Positions 21,601-35,116 of a DNA stretch of 64,000 bases are shown in pieces. The notes beneath the pieces were generated by a model. It searched no databases. It was not told the DNA's origin and worked only from the letters and a program-made list of their open reading frames with translations. Source of the stretch: Plantago ovata (lineage: Eukaryota; Streptophyta; Magnoliopsida; Lamiales; Plantaginaceae). The stretch is taken from positions 14,931,097 through 14,995,096 of the forward strand of contig CM051457.1 of the NCBI GenBank assembly GCA_028274465.1, given 5' to 3'. Each line of letters opens with the position of its first letter. The stretch's first letter is position 1. The translations under genes were made by a program, and so were the position numbers.

Positions 21601-24600
21601 TTGGTTCTTTTTACTATTGTCTTGTAGGTTGCAAACTTAAGACAGCGATTTTTCCAATCTATTGGTCCTGGTGGGCTTGCTGGGGATAGGCGTGGCGTAG
21701 TTCCTGCATCAGGATTTTCCTTCAGTGCACAGCAGATATGGAAGGTTATTAAGGAGAACAAAGACCTTGACCTACCTGCGCACAAGGTTATGACCTGCTT
21801 ATCTATTTCACACTCCTTAGATTATATGTCTGTTAGCCCTCAAGCTAAAATGTATGTTGTTGATTTGTAGGTTATGGTAGCCACTGTTCGATGTGAAGAG
21901 ATTGCTAATGAAAAATTCTCTTCTTTCATGTCAAATGAGGTGTTTATTCTTATGATATATTTGGAACTTTTTTACTAGTTGTACTCCATGTTTCCACTGG
22001 TATTTTTGAGTGACCATATTGTTGATCTACCTATGTAGGATTGGCGTCAATTGGAAGAGACTGTTCAATCACAACCAGTGCCTGGGTTTGGGAAGAAGCT
22101 CTCTTCACTTCTTAAGGCGTTTTTATCAGAGTGAGTGAAACAGAAAAATGGCTGACACGATTTCATGGTGGAATTCTATTTTTCTTGAGCTTATGAGATA
22201 GTTTGTCTCCAGACTAGTTGATGAGAATTTTTGTTGTTCGACTCTCCCATAATAGGTATGACTCGGAGGCCACGTACTTCGAGGAAAGTGTTAGATCCTC
22301 TAAGCGGAAACAGCTGGAAGAGAGATTTTTGCAAGTAATATTTCTTAAACTCTGTAGTAATAATATTATCCTTTTATCAGTTAAAGATAGTTGTGTAGCT
22401 CTGTGCTTTTTACGTTTCATGCTTGGTGGCCCTCTTGTCTTTCCTGTGTATAATGTATAGTAACCTGGGACTTCTGGGTCTGGGATACCTATATCTCAAT
22501 TTAAAGTTACGTGTACGTGAACTGATCTATGATATATAGTTGAAATGTCTCCATGTATGGTAAAAGAACAACTTGCATTGATGAATAACCTGGAGTCGAA
22601 CCTTGCTTTCTTGTCTAAATTTTTTCCTGTTGTTCATTGTATTCCAATTAATGCTGGATAACACAAGTTGGGGCAGTGTCCAAACCTGTCCAAAGTTCTT
22701 GATGACTCCTAAATTTGAGTATTGGTGTTGTTAGGTGCTTAAGGAATAGCGAAGTATTAGTTTTCATGGCATGCCCTTATGATTGAGGAGATTTCTAATC
22801 TTCGTAATTGGTTTGTTTTTAATTTGGATCAAATGAACAAGGTACTTTAGGGTAATTTTGGCATTTTATTTTGACGGAGAATGTAATATGTAACACATGC
22901 ACATTTATGTTCATTCTTTCTCCAGCTATGCGTATTGTTTTCTTGCATGGTAATTGTGCAACGAGTGGTCTCCATATATTATGTGTATAGCTTATTTGAT
23001 ATTATTAATTATAACCGTACATTTTTTATGGATTGATATGAGAAGTTGCACTGCACATTTGGTAGCCTAGTTTGAGGGTAGCGCAAGTGGCTTATGAGTG
23101 CTGATAAATGCAGTTATTACTTCTGTCTTTTTCCTCAGTTATTTTCCTTACAATCTCTGTCCTATTTTTTTTTTTTTGGTCGTATTAGCTTGTCCAACCA
23201 GCATACCAGTTCATGTTGGGACACATCCGCTCTGGAACCTTAGAAAAATTCAAAAATGCATTTAATAGTGCTTTGGATGAGGGGAAAGGATTTGCTGCGG
23301 CTGCCCGTGACTGCACCAAGTATTTTATGTCCGAGTTTGATGTATCATCTGCAGGTTCAATTACTTCAAACTGTTGCTTATATCAGTTACTTAAGTTGGG
23401 TGTAGTATCTTTTGTGTGCTTGTTTGGTATGATCTTAAAATCTATTCAAGAGGATTGGTGACCTTGGAGCTAGGGTTTGTGAGGTTTGATGAAAGAGAAG
23501 ATATGAGAAATATATGCACAGTCGTTTGTTTGTCTGACACGCAGCCTGCAATTCCATTTTTTTAGTGAGTGAGTCCGTGTTATTAAGTTTTTTTTAAAAG
23601 AGAAACCACGAGTGAGACCTAGTTGGAAATAAAATGTGAGAAGTAGTGATAAAGAATAAAGATGTAATGACCAAGGAATTTGTTCATATGGTTACCATGA
23701 TTAAGTAGCAGGAATTCTGAAGGATAAGGTGTTCTTCTAAAGGCCTGTTGCAATTTAAGACCAATAATAATGGAATTTGACCATTTGACCTAGTGATATT
23801 ACAACTAGTTGTCTAGGCGTGTTTATAATCTCGCTGAGCATAAAAGTTATATGGACTGAACAGTAAACCTGGATGAAAAATCTTACCTTAGTTTATACTG
23901 AAAATAGTGGGCACCCTGTTTATATTTCAATGCATTATTGAGAAAAGTGATAATGCTCGGAGCAAACAGCGAAGTTAATTTGAGCACCAACCAGTAGCTC
24001 TGGATAACTAATCTTATCAGGCTTTATATTCTCGAATCAACAAACCCTGGCTAGATGTGCTGAAATTATTTTGATGAATTGGGGAAAAGAGCTAGTGCGG
24101 GGGTGACCGGCAACTTCATCACGAACGCCAAACATAGTGAATCTAGATATCTCATATCAGAGTTCAATGAAGAAACAGCTGCACCCTGTTTCTATTTTGC
24201 TGTAAAATTGTAGAAAAAAGAGCTAATATCAATTTTTAGTGATTAAGCATTATATTTCATGTTGATCAAGATGAGTAAATACTTCATGTTGATCAAGATG
24301 AGTAAATACTTCATGTTGATATGCAGATGCTGACATTGACCAAGCTAATTGGGACCCTAGTAAAGTAAGAGATAAACTCCAGCGTGATATAGATGCACAT
24401 ATTGCTGCAGTTCGGGAAGCCAAACTGTCTGAACTAACAAGTCTGTATGAGGTAAGCTTTCTATAGTTTTCTTCTATTCCTATTGGCCTACTTGTTGCTT
24501 CTTTAGATCAGTATTTATATTGTTGCAAATGTGTCCCTGTAAATTGGTATGTTATGCCTTGATGTATTGCCTAAGTTGGGAGTGATGGCTAGTATCTTGT

Positions 24601-27464
24601 CTCCTGCGGAAGAGAGTCTGAAAGAGTTGGTTTCAAGTTGCAGAATGTGCATTGTTGTATTGTGTTTATGCATTACCTTTGAACTGATAAGATGCATTTG
24701 CAGGCAAAACTGAACGAGGCATTATCTGGACCAGTTGAGGCTTTGTTAGATGGAGCCAGTGACGATACATGGCCTGCGATAAGGAAACTTCTTCAGCGTG
24801 AGAGTGAAACAGCTCTGGCGGGGTTCTCCAGTGCACTTTCTGGTTTTGAAATGGATGAGGTAACAAAGGAAAAGATGCTTGCGAGGTTGGAGGCTCATGC
24901 TAAAGCTATAGTTGAAACAAAGGCAAAAGAAGAAGCTGGAAGGGTTTTGAGCCGTATGAAAGACAGGTATTTGCTGAGTTTTGTATGATAGCCTGGTATC
25001 CTTAAAAAATCAACATCCTTACCATTTATAGTTTTGCATGGGTATTCTGTTTCCAGGTTTTCAACATTATTTAGCCATGATTCCGACTCAATGCCACGGG
25101 TTTGGACTGGAAAGGAGGATATTAGAGCAATCACTAAAACTGCACGCTCTGCTGTATGATCTATTCAAATAAGTTTGCTGTTGGGAGTATCTTGTTCCTT
25201 GTTGTATGTTTTTTAATTTAATTTTGTTTGTTGTGCAGTCTTTGAAGCTTCTATCTGTTATGGCTGCTGTACGATTAGAGGATAATCCTGACAGCATTGA
25301 CAAAACCTTGGCCCTTGCTCTTGTGGATCCTAAAGCTGCAACATCTACAAATAGGGGTATTACAGTGGACCCTCTTGCCTCGAGCAGTTGGGAGGAGGTA
25401 GCTAGCTCTAGTCCTCACCAGTTTTATCCTTCTTAATGACCGAAATTTGGTTGTCTTTCCTACCATATAGATTAAAGGTGTCATTTAAATGGCCAACTAA
25501 AAAATCGGAATATGTTCGAGGGTCTTCTTAGTTGGTGCATTTATGTTTCAGAAACAAAATGCAAAATCTGTTTCATTTCTTGATAGAATAGATGGCATAA
25601 AATGCTGAGCCCGTCTCTCACTTGTGCACCATCTGGTTGGTGCATTTTGCTGATGAGAGTGCCGGCAATAAAGAAGGGATAGTCGTATCTTTGCTGAATA
25701 TTTTACTTAAATGTCATTCCAAAACGTTTTTGGTACTAACATTCTTCATAATCTGTAGACCAGTACTTTATAATCATTATACCTGCACATTTCTGTTTTT
25801 GAAGTCTATTCTAGCTGCTAAATATGACTGCTGCACTTGCAGAATTGTCTATACTGTGTAATATTTTGCTCATGGTTGGCCTAATGTTTCCAGGTTCCAT
25901 CGTCAAAAACCTTGATAACACCCGTCCAGTGTAAATCTCTGTGGAGGCAATTTAAAGCCGAAACAGAGTATACAGTCAGTCAAGCTATCGCTGCTCAGGT
26001 AACTTTCTATTCACAATGCTGAATGCTCCTAGAAGCCTTGGCTATGGCTGCATGTATTTAGTAGTTGTGTGGATTAAATGCCTCGGTCAGTTATAAATGT
26101 TTGGGTGTTGTATCATATTTGATTTTCCAGTCGACTCCGTTGGCTGGTTGTGTCTAACATGATTAGTAACGTTTACTTCTCAACCTCAGGAGGCTAGCAG
26201 GCGAAACAACAACTGGATGCCACCTCCATGGGCGATCGTCGCCTTATTTGTGTTGGGCTTTAATGAATTTATGACCCTTTTGAGGTACTTTATTCCTCAT
26301 AGCCTATGATTACAGATCTACTTCTAAGTTTGATGAAATTACAGAAATTTAACCTGAGGCTTGTTGAAAATCCAAGGCCCTCATCCCCCTCCGGACAAAT
26401 CATGCCTCAAATGAAAAGCATTGCTGATGTTATTGTTTTCATTAAAAACGAAAAGGAAAAAAAAAGCGTGCTTCATCCAATATAATAGAATTTTTAGCTA
26501 TGGAGTTGAATAATTGGTGAAAATATGTTCCGGCCTTGGGCAGTGTCATTAATGTTTCTAAACATTTTTGCGTGTCTTTATTATTCCGTTCTCTTGGGAG
26601 GTATCTGTGATGTCATCAATTTTCTGACCGCATCATTTTAGTTTGTAGATTTTTATCTGAACTTCACACTACGCTACAGTTGATATGGATATGTATTGAA
26701 GAGTGTAGCTTTCTATTCTTGTTATATCATTTGCTTGTTTTTAATTTTTTCTTCGGCTATTATGGACAGGAACCCGTTATATTTGGGTGTCATTTTTGTT
26801 GCCTTTCTGTTAGTAAAAGCGCTTTGGGTGCAATTAGACATCTCTGGTGAATTCCGCAATGGAGCTGTAAGTGAACTTTTCTCTATTCTATAATAGCCGT
26901 CACCTAGAATATTTTCTTGTAAATTAATCCTGTTACTGCCATTTAACTTTGATACCGTACTCTTTTTAAATGTAATGAGTTTGGAAATTACGACAATTAT
27001 GTTGCGAAAATTGCATCCTTTCATGTACTTGAGGGAGTTGATTATTTAAGTTTCTGAGGGATTTTCTCTTGTTCGCTATATTTCATTTGCACCGACAGAA
27101 AATTTGTGTTTTGGAAAATCTCTGAACGAATTGCTTAGGAAGTTCTGCATTTATCTTTCTTGTTAAGGTGCATTGTTTAAAACCGATGAATACTGATCTC
27201 TATTCTGCATAATTTTTGTTTTGGCTGCAGCTACCTGGAATCCTCTCAATATCCACCAAATTTCTCCCAACTATCATGAACCTTCTCAGGAAACTGGCTG
27301 AGGAAGGCCAGGCCCCTGCGAACACAGGTCCTCAGCGTCCAAATCCACCAAATACCCTACAGAGTGGAGCAAGTAATCTTTCTTCAAGTGCTTCCTCCGA
27401 CATAACTTCAACAGAAAATGGGGCAGAATACTCGAGTCCGTCAGGACATCAGAAAGCACAGTAG
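18631..27464 (+). CDS. RHD3: ROOT HAIR DEFECTIVE 3 (RHD3/SEY1/atlastin-type ER fusion GTPase)
   Basis: Complete gene, 23 exons, 811 aa. Exons: 18631-18637, 19230-19379, 19635-19701, 19776-19878, 20301-20371, 20463-20526, 20606-20671, 20802-20849, 21219-21281, 21367-21423, 21628-21786, 21871-21939, 22039-22130, 22256-22334, 23189-23354, 24327-24451, 24704-24966, 25057-25153, 25239-25397, 25894-25998, 26190-26284, 26770-26866, 27231-27464; all phases agree. The dynamin-like GTPase domain has the P-loop GPQSSGKST (48-56), switch DLEGTDG (98-104) and the G4 RDK (172-174). A long helical bundle follows (about 250-660), then two hydrophobic hairpin segments (about 684-702 and 706-724) and a cytosolic tail with an amphipathic stretch and a Ser/Asn-rich end. 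Family members fuse ER tubules homotypically and are needed for root-hair growth; Arabidopsis RHD3 is 802 aa. Exon 1 holds only MG plus one base. Intron 6 uses a GC donor. No lesions. Confidence 0.97.
24256..24320 (+). repeat. 27-bp tandem repeat at the 3' end of RHD3 intron 15
   Basis: The unit TTCATGTTGATCAAGATGAG plus TAAATAC occurs at 24256 and 24283, with a partial third copy at 24310-24320, ending six bases before exon 16. The acceptor (GATATGCAG) has almost no pyrimidine tract because the repeat occupies that position. Confidence 0.85.
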
Positions 27465-29589
27465 TGAATAAGATGCTGACTACTTGTCTCCATAATTGTT
27501 CGGGACACAATGATGTGCACTAATGGTTGGTGGTGAGGTTTAAAACATAGCAAACGAGGAATGAAATCGTGGATAGGGGGTGAGGATATTTCTTTTGTTT
27601 TTGTTCTTGTCATCAAGTTTTTTGTCGTCGACCGCTATTTATGTCGATTGTATTGTAGAAAACCAGGCTGTTATTGGCCTGGATTTGGTGGTGTTTGCTC
27701 TGCTTTTGGTGCGATTTTTGTATCAGTAGAAGCTGGAAGTCTTGAGGTTGTATTTAACAACACTGGAAACATAAGAACCCATGTTGTACTTAAAGAGAAG
27801 TGTGATATTTGATTGGGTTAGTTAAGTGGAAGAGATTAAACATACAGTTCTATATATAGTGATCGCAATACTTGGATCCTGAGGTATGTTGTATGCATGC
27901 ATTTATCGAGTGTGTTTATGCATGTGCACGCTTAGCATTAGACCGGTAAGCTTTTAATTTTCACGTATCTAATCGGTTGGATTTTAATCTGCCAGTTAGT
28001 TTGATCAATTAGCTTTGCTAATTATAGTTGTGGCACTTCACTCCGGTTAATTTCTAGTATATGTACAATGTGTTAGCTAAAACATCTCCAATATCATATT
28101 TATGCAGCATGGGCAAAGCTTCATTCAAAACTAAACACTCGATCTTAAATGTAATGTTCGTTCAGTATGAGAGATATAAACATTTATTCGAATTGACAAG
28201 AGGTGTAGAGAATTTAGTGCATGTGGATCCCTCGTTAACCCTACCCTGCCTGTGGAGATTTCAAGGATGCGGTTGTATATGTTGTATGTATGATACATAG
28301 AACACCATGATGTATCATAGAGTAAATTGATTCTCAACTACGCTCCAGCCTGGCACATTGATTGAAAGTCGAAACATTATCAGTTCAGGGTTAGGGGTGA
28401 GAAGTGAGATAGACGGACGCAAAGATACTACTCTTAATGGTATATGCTTCGAGTAGGGTGGATGTGTCTTTTGCTATCACTCAATTACTCAAATCCATCA
28501 TTAAAGCAATCCTTTGATGCATTTATTAGTTAGGTAAACATGGGTCATGCTTATAAGTAAGGTTGAGACTGGATAAGGCATAGTAATTGACCATGAACCA
28601 AATTTTTGTGATTAACAACAAAGATAGACTAATTAGAAAGTGATATATACTTGATATATGTAGGTATTATCATCTTACTACTAGTGATATGAGTGGAACC
28701 AATTACGAATGTGAGCTTGAATGGAGTCAGTGAGTTCTACGCGACAACCATAGTCAAATCAACGGTGTTCCAGGTATGCAATAGCCCAACTGAATGAATG
28801 AATGAAGATTGAAGCTGTTTTCGATATCTATGCAATGGCCTGATAGACGTTTCAGATATAGATGTATTGGATACAGAACATGAAAGGTGGACTAGAAATG
28901 CATGTGTGATGTGTGGACTCAAGATGCTCTTCTGAGGGGAGAGGCTCAGGGGTCCTCATTGCCAATCAAATGTCCCGAGCTCCACATGTTTGTTGGAGGA
29001 AGTTATCTAGAGAGCAAACTAAGATATTGGTTGGGAGTTAGGCGTAACACGTGTACACTTACCTGACTATACGAGGCATTTTGGGAGAAAGTTAAAAAAA
29101 CAAAAGCAATTGGATGGTATCATACTATCATATATAGTAAATGAATTGGGATAGTGTCTCATGATTTTCCAACACTAAATACAAAAGGGAAAGGAATTAG
29201 TTGCAATAGCTCCATAACAACTATCCCTGAATCAGTTATTAAAAAAAAAAAAAAACTCTCCGAATCAAACTAAAAAATTGAGCAAGTTTCCAAAATTCCA
29301 TGTTAACTTTCTAACTTTCTAATTGGCACGTTAACTTTGTTGACATCTCCTGGCCTTTTTGGCTCGTTATGGTGGTTCAAGCACAAGCCTACCGGAAACA
29401 TTTGTTGGGTGTATTAGAAACTGTTCTTCTCGTCTGAACAGAACTGAACTAAATTGAACAGAATTTATTTGTAGTATAAATTATAACTAAGCAAGTATGA
29501 ACAGAATTAAACTGAACTAAAAATAATGAGATTTCATACGAAGAGAACAAATCCTTAATCCTTGTTGATCTCTTGCAGTTTGGAGAGTC
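27465..29589. other. RHD3 3' region and intergenic DNA
   Basis: 27465-27830 is probably 3' untranslated sequence of RHD3. The rest holds no recognised gene; short frames here show no family motif. Confidence 0.4.
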
Positions 29590-29782
29590 ACTGTAACTTT
29601 GATGGAGGCTATTTTTATTGGGAGTGTTCGTTTTGCTTACTGCCCTTCCTTTGGCGCCTTTATTGTTGTTTCACCAAGCTTTGGTTATGATGTACTCAAT
29701 GAATTTAGCGTTTTTGTATTCAACCATTTTCTTATGCTCTTTTTATTATTATCAATATAAATTTTATCCGTCTAAAAAAAAC
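29590..29782 (+). mobile_element. Probable LINE 3' end
   Basis: T-rich DNA ending TATTATCAATATAAATTTTA then TCCGTCTAAAAAAAAC, the layout usual for 3' tails of plant L1-type LINEs (T-rich segment, TAATATAAATTTT-like motif, short A run). Upstream ORF2 sequence is missing, so it would be a strongly 5'-truncated insertion. Based on composition and pattern only. Confidence 0.4.
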
Positions 29783-32700
29783 TTTTACGACCCAAACTAA
29801 AAGGCGAGAGATTTGAGCTATCGAAGAGTAAAATCGTGAAAGCAAAATCTTGATCTAGCTAGCTAGGTTTTTGTCTACACTCGCGATATGATAATGACAT
29901 GTGATATGTCAAATTACTTAGTACACGTTCTTATTATGGATAATAATTTATATCCGACTTTAATAATTGAAGCCCCATCTTATTCTTATCACCATGAACA
30001 TGACAAATATTTATATGTGCTAACCAACTAGTACTACACTTGCAATTAATGGTGGTGTTTATATTTCAAACAGTTTAATGTACTTAATAAGTTCAATAAG
30101 GAGAATCCGAAAGCAATGTCACATTAATTCTGATGTGATACAAATCAAGATTTTATAATCCCCACCACATTTCACTGCCATACTCTCTCCCATAATATTT
30201 TTTTAATTATTTGAAAAATATATACTGCGAATTTGATGAGTGGCCAAATAGCAAGGCTGATAAGGATCATGTTGATAATTTTGGATTTTTTTTTTTGGTA
30301 AATAAAAATACTTAGTTATGAGACTTTGTAAAAAAGAAGTAGAAAGGGTACAATGGTAGAAGAGGGTAAAATCCGAAGGCTACCATTTTCAGGTCCCCAC
30401 TGTCTAAATTTGCCATGTAATCAGCACAAAACGTGTTTCCCAAAGCAAAGACAGTTTCTGTCAGATAAGCTGTATCAGATCGGCAAACTCCTCATCCCCG
30501 ATAATTTTGGGGTTTATTGGAAAGTTAGTGTGGGAAGAAGGTTGTGAGAAGAGTCGGACAACACAATGAGTAATAAAGTGTGAGTAGAGTCGATGGTTGT
30601 CCATCTATTCTTAAGACATATTTGTCTCGCTCTCGGTGTTATGGAATTACCGAAAAATTGTCTCCCAGTATAAAATTACTCTACGATGGCTATTATATAA
30701 ATCATTTTATTTAATGGATATAACTAACGCAATGAAGGTGTTGGTTGAATATTTTTATTATTTGTTTAATTTGAGCTATTTTTATTATTATTTATTTCAT
30801 ATATTTTTAATTTTTTTTTTAATAAAATTTTAGTCATTTTATTACTATGAATTATAAAGTAAAATAATAAAAAAATATAGTCAAAGTGAGGTGAAAGTTT
30901 TACGTGACCCTGGAAAATAACCAGTTTCATAATTGAGTGACAGAGTATTGACTCACACACAAATTCTAACACACTACCAACACATATACACTTGTTACAA
31001 ATACGTCAAAACAATGTAGGGAGACTACGTCTACGTACAGATCTATTCGACTATTCGTAGTTTCGTACTTGTACCTAATTGATACCCGGTAACATTTTTT
31101 TTTTTTTTTTTGTTGTTGTTGTTATTTTTTTTTTGGTATTGTACTCTATTTTTTTAATCACTTAGAAAATCCAAACTCAACCGGATAAATAAGTCCACTA
31201 AAACCCAGTAACTTTTCTCTTTGTCCTCAAAGAAAAAAGAACCACACGCATCATTCGCGGCCATCTTAAATACACCTTGCGTATTAGCTTCCATTTCCAT
31301 GGATCTTTCTGCTCCACACGTCTTCCAAGGAGGTACTTGTGATTATCTCGAACCTTCGATGTTAATTTACACCAAGAACACTTAACTAATTGGATTGTGA
31401 TGTAAGAGTCAGACGTCAAATTATTCATATTTTCTTTCCGATGATGAGAGTGAGTGAAGCTGATGGGATGGGATAGGAAAAGCTTACAACAAATTGGTTA
31501 AAGTTTTATTTTGATCTTAAAAATTTAAATTGGATCAAATGGATATGAATTGAACTGATTTATAATTTAAAAAAAACAATAAAGTAAATGTGAAATTAAT
31601 TGAACTGAATTTAATAAATTGAATATTTTATCAAATGGAAGAAAACATAGTTTGAGCCGACATACATTATATTATATGTATACATTATGTGTCTCTATTC
31701 TAAACTTCTAATGTCTATCCGATAATATATAATTTCCATTTGATGTTGTTCTGATCATTTTCGGGTCACAAATAACTTATAAATCATGTAACTAGTCCGA
31801 TAATTAATGTATAATCTTATAATATTTTTTTGTCCAATATAATTTAGAAACACTTAGTTGTAATTGAAAGGAAAAATAAATAAAAGTCTACTAGTACAAA
31901 ACTGAATCTCTAAATTTTGATCTGGACGGGACAGAGTATATCTCATTTTCTGTCTACTGCTTCACAACTATAATTTTGTGTTACAAGTACAAATACTACT
32001 AAAATTTCTCATGTATCATTTTCTAACCTTATTAAATATTAAGTCGATGATTTCAAATAAATTGCGCTTATAAATGGCATAGTACAATAATAATTCATCG
32101 TTTCACTTTAATAGTGGTTCCAAAATTCAGAGTCCATCAATGCCAGTTTCAAGAACGGGTGAAAATATTTATAGCCTATCTAAAGCCAGTGCTCTACTTC
32201 TTTTGTGCATTCTGTACATCAACTTTCGAAGTTCAATCCACCGTATATATACAACTCGACGTAGCTACTTCTGATAAAAAGTCATTTGAAAGGGCTGTAC
32301 TTGTACATATAGGTAAAGTGGAGGGGGGTCAAATGTTTTAAGAAGCATTATATGCAAGCCTGCCAAATAGTAACTGAAAATAGGCAAATGATTCTCGGGC
32401 TTTTATATGCTACGGCATGACATGTTATAGTGGCTCCCCATATTTTAATGTGTTGTTACACTATACAACAAGAAAAATATTATGAGATACTACAACATTC
32501 TGAAGAAGCATGGACTAAACCACATGAATCAGCCATATATAATACCAAATGAGATACAGTAAAAGTTTATTACCCAACATATGAGACCTTCTTGAAGTAC
32601 CAAATTAAAATCAGTTTTTTCTTACAAGCCACAGAAGATCAAGATTATACAGTCTATAGATACAAACAATACACTGTTTAAAATCATGTGATCTTTAACA

Positions 32701-32790
32701 TAAACATTAAAACAAACGAGTTCCTTTATCAGTTCCGTTTAATCTCCGTGCCCAAAACTAGATGTGTATCATTTAGATTAGGAGGGAGGA
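29783..32790. other. AT-rich intergenic DNA
   Basis: No gene could be supported. A short basic minus-strand frame at 31198-31428 has no recognised family. Homopolymer T runs occur at 30290-30298 and 31098-31133. Confidence 0.4.
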
Positions 32791-33170
32791 ATGAGTATAA
32801 TGTATATGCAGAAATTAGATTACGTAATCTAATTTATGCATTTCAGATTAGATTACAACATTTCAGATTTCTGGAGTCAAATTAGATTACGTAATCTAAT
32901 TTCTGCATATAATCTAATTAGATTACAACATTTCAGATTTCTGCATAATAATTTGAGTAATCTAATTTGACTCCAGATTTCAGATTTCTGTTGTAATCTA
33001 ATTTGACTTCAGATTACGTAATCTAATTTGACTCCAGATATTACGTAATCTAATTAGATTATATGCAGAAATTAGATTACGTAATCTAATTTCTGAATGA
33101 GTATAATGTATATGGAGTCAAATTAGATTACAACATTTCAGATTTCTGCATAATAATTTGACTCCAGATA
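32791..33170. repeat. Palindrome array with a perfect 48-bp inverted repeat
   Basis: The 12-base palindrome GATTACGTAATC occurs four times (near 32818, 32886, 33012, 33074), with a variant near 33040, joined by recurring modules TCTAATTTGACTCCAG, TTTCTGCATA and AACATTTCAGATTT on both strands. Segment 32879-32926 is exactly complementary to 33045-33092 (48 of 48), with a loop of 118 bases, and each arm contains palindromes. ATGAGTATAATGTATATG occurs at both sides (32791 and 33097). Non-coding. It could be a nested fold-back element or locally expanded hairpin DNA. Confidence 0.9.
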
Positions 33171-34246
<1,076 letters not shown>

Positions 34247-34953
34247 TTTTTAAATACCCGAGTCCGGCACCCAAATACACAACCAAGTTGGGTATTCGGT
34301 GGCGAATCGAGGAAATAGATTTTCTTGTGAATATATCAATACCATGTACTACTACTATACATGCATGAGCACATTCATTACAGGTATTTCCAAAAAAAAA
34401 AAAAGAGAATTATACCCATCATCCAGATACAAGAGAAAAGAAGAGACACACAAATCAACTTGCTTTTGGTTGGTTTGATGGATTTTAATGTTACATGATG
34501 CAGAAGAGCAGAAAATGCAGGCAGCTGGCTATTGTGACCTGTCCATCTGTATGTATATACCATGTACTAAATTACCAATACTGCAAACATATACTGCAAC
34601 AGAGAAAGAGAGACATGTAGAAGTTTTTTCAAAAAAAGAAAAAGAAAAAGCAGTGTGTAAATATAATGCAATGCAATCAAATTCTCATCAGCACAGTCCA
34701 AGCGGCGTGGTTACATTAATGGTCTTTCCAACTGTGCCATTAAATGCCATTTTCCCAGTTGGGATTTCTGTGACAATGTCTCCATCTCTTCCTCACTACT
34801 GCTAAACATTTCCCAGTTCATCATCCTCATTGTGGCACTAGTAAGTTCCAATTATCACCCACATAATTACACCTAACAACCTATACAATTATTTATTACT
34901 ATTACCTACCATTAATTGTCCATCATCACTCTGTTATTGAGTGTGCAACCCTT

Positions 34954-34980
34954 GTGTATATATATACCACTAGTATATAA
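34954..34980 (+). promoter_or_regulatory. Likely TATA region of the HOTHEAD gene
   Basis: TATATATATA (34957-34966) and TATATAA (34974-34980) lie about 140-160 bases before the ATG at 35117, a normal distance for a plant promoter with a short leader. The leader contains GAGAGAGCC and a CTCTCTAAAG stretch. Which of the two boxes is used cannot be told. Confidence 0.5.
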
Positions 34981-35116
34981 TTCAGTGCAGAGAAGTAGAA
35001 TATAATAGAGACTTTCACAGAGAACAAGACCAACCAGAGAGAGCCACTTCAAATAATTCTTTCTGCAGAGGAATCTCTCTAAAGCTTTGGGTTTTTTGTT
35101 TCCATTTTGGCTGCCA

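Noticed and set aside
22335-23188. Possible extra exon in the long intron 14 of RHD3
   Set aside because: The protein joins without gap across 22334/23189 when compared with the known RHD3 sequence; the intron holds no in-frame conserved segment.
31198-31428. 76-codon basic minus-strand frame
   Set aside because: No recognised family, no visible promoter or exon partners; cannot be separated from a chance ORF.
32791-33170. Possible CRISPR-like array because of regularly recurring palindromic repeats
   Set aside because: Spacing is irregular, repeats occur in both orientations and the spacers are themselves repeated; context is plant nuclear DNA.
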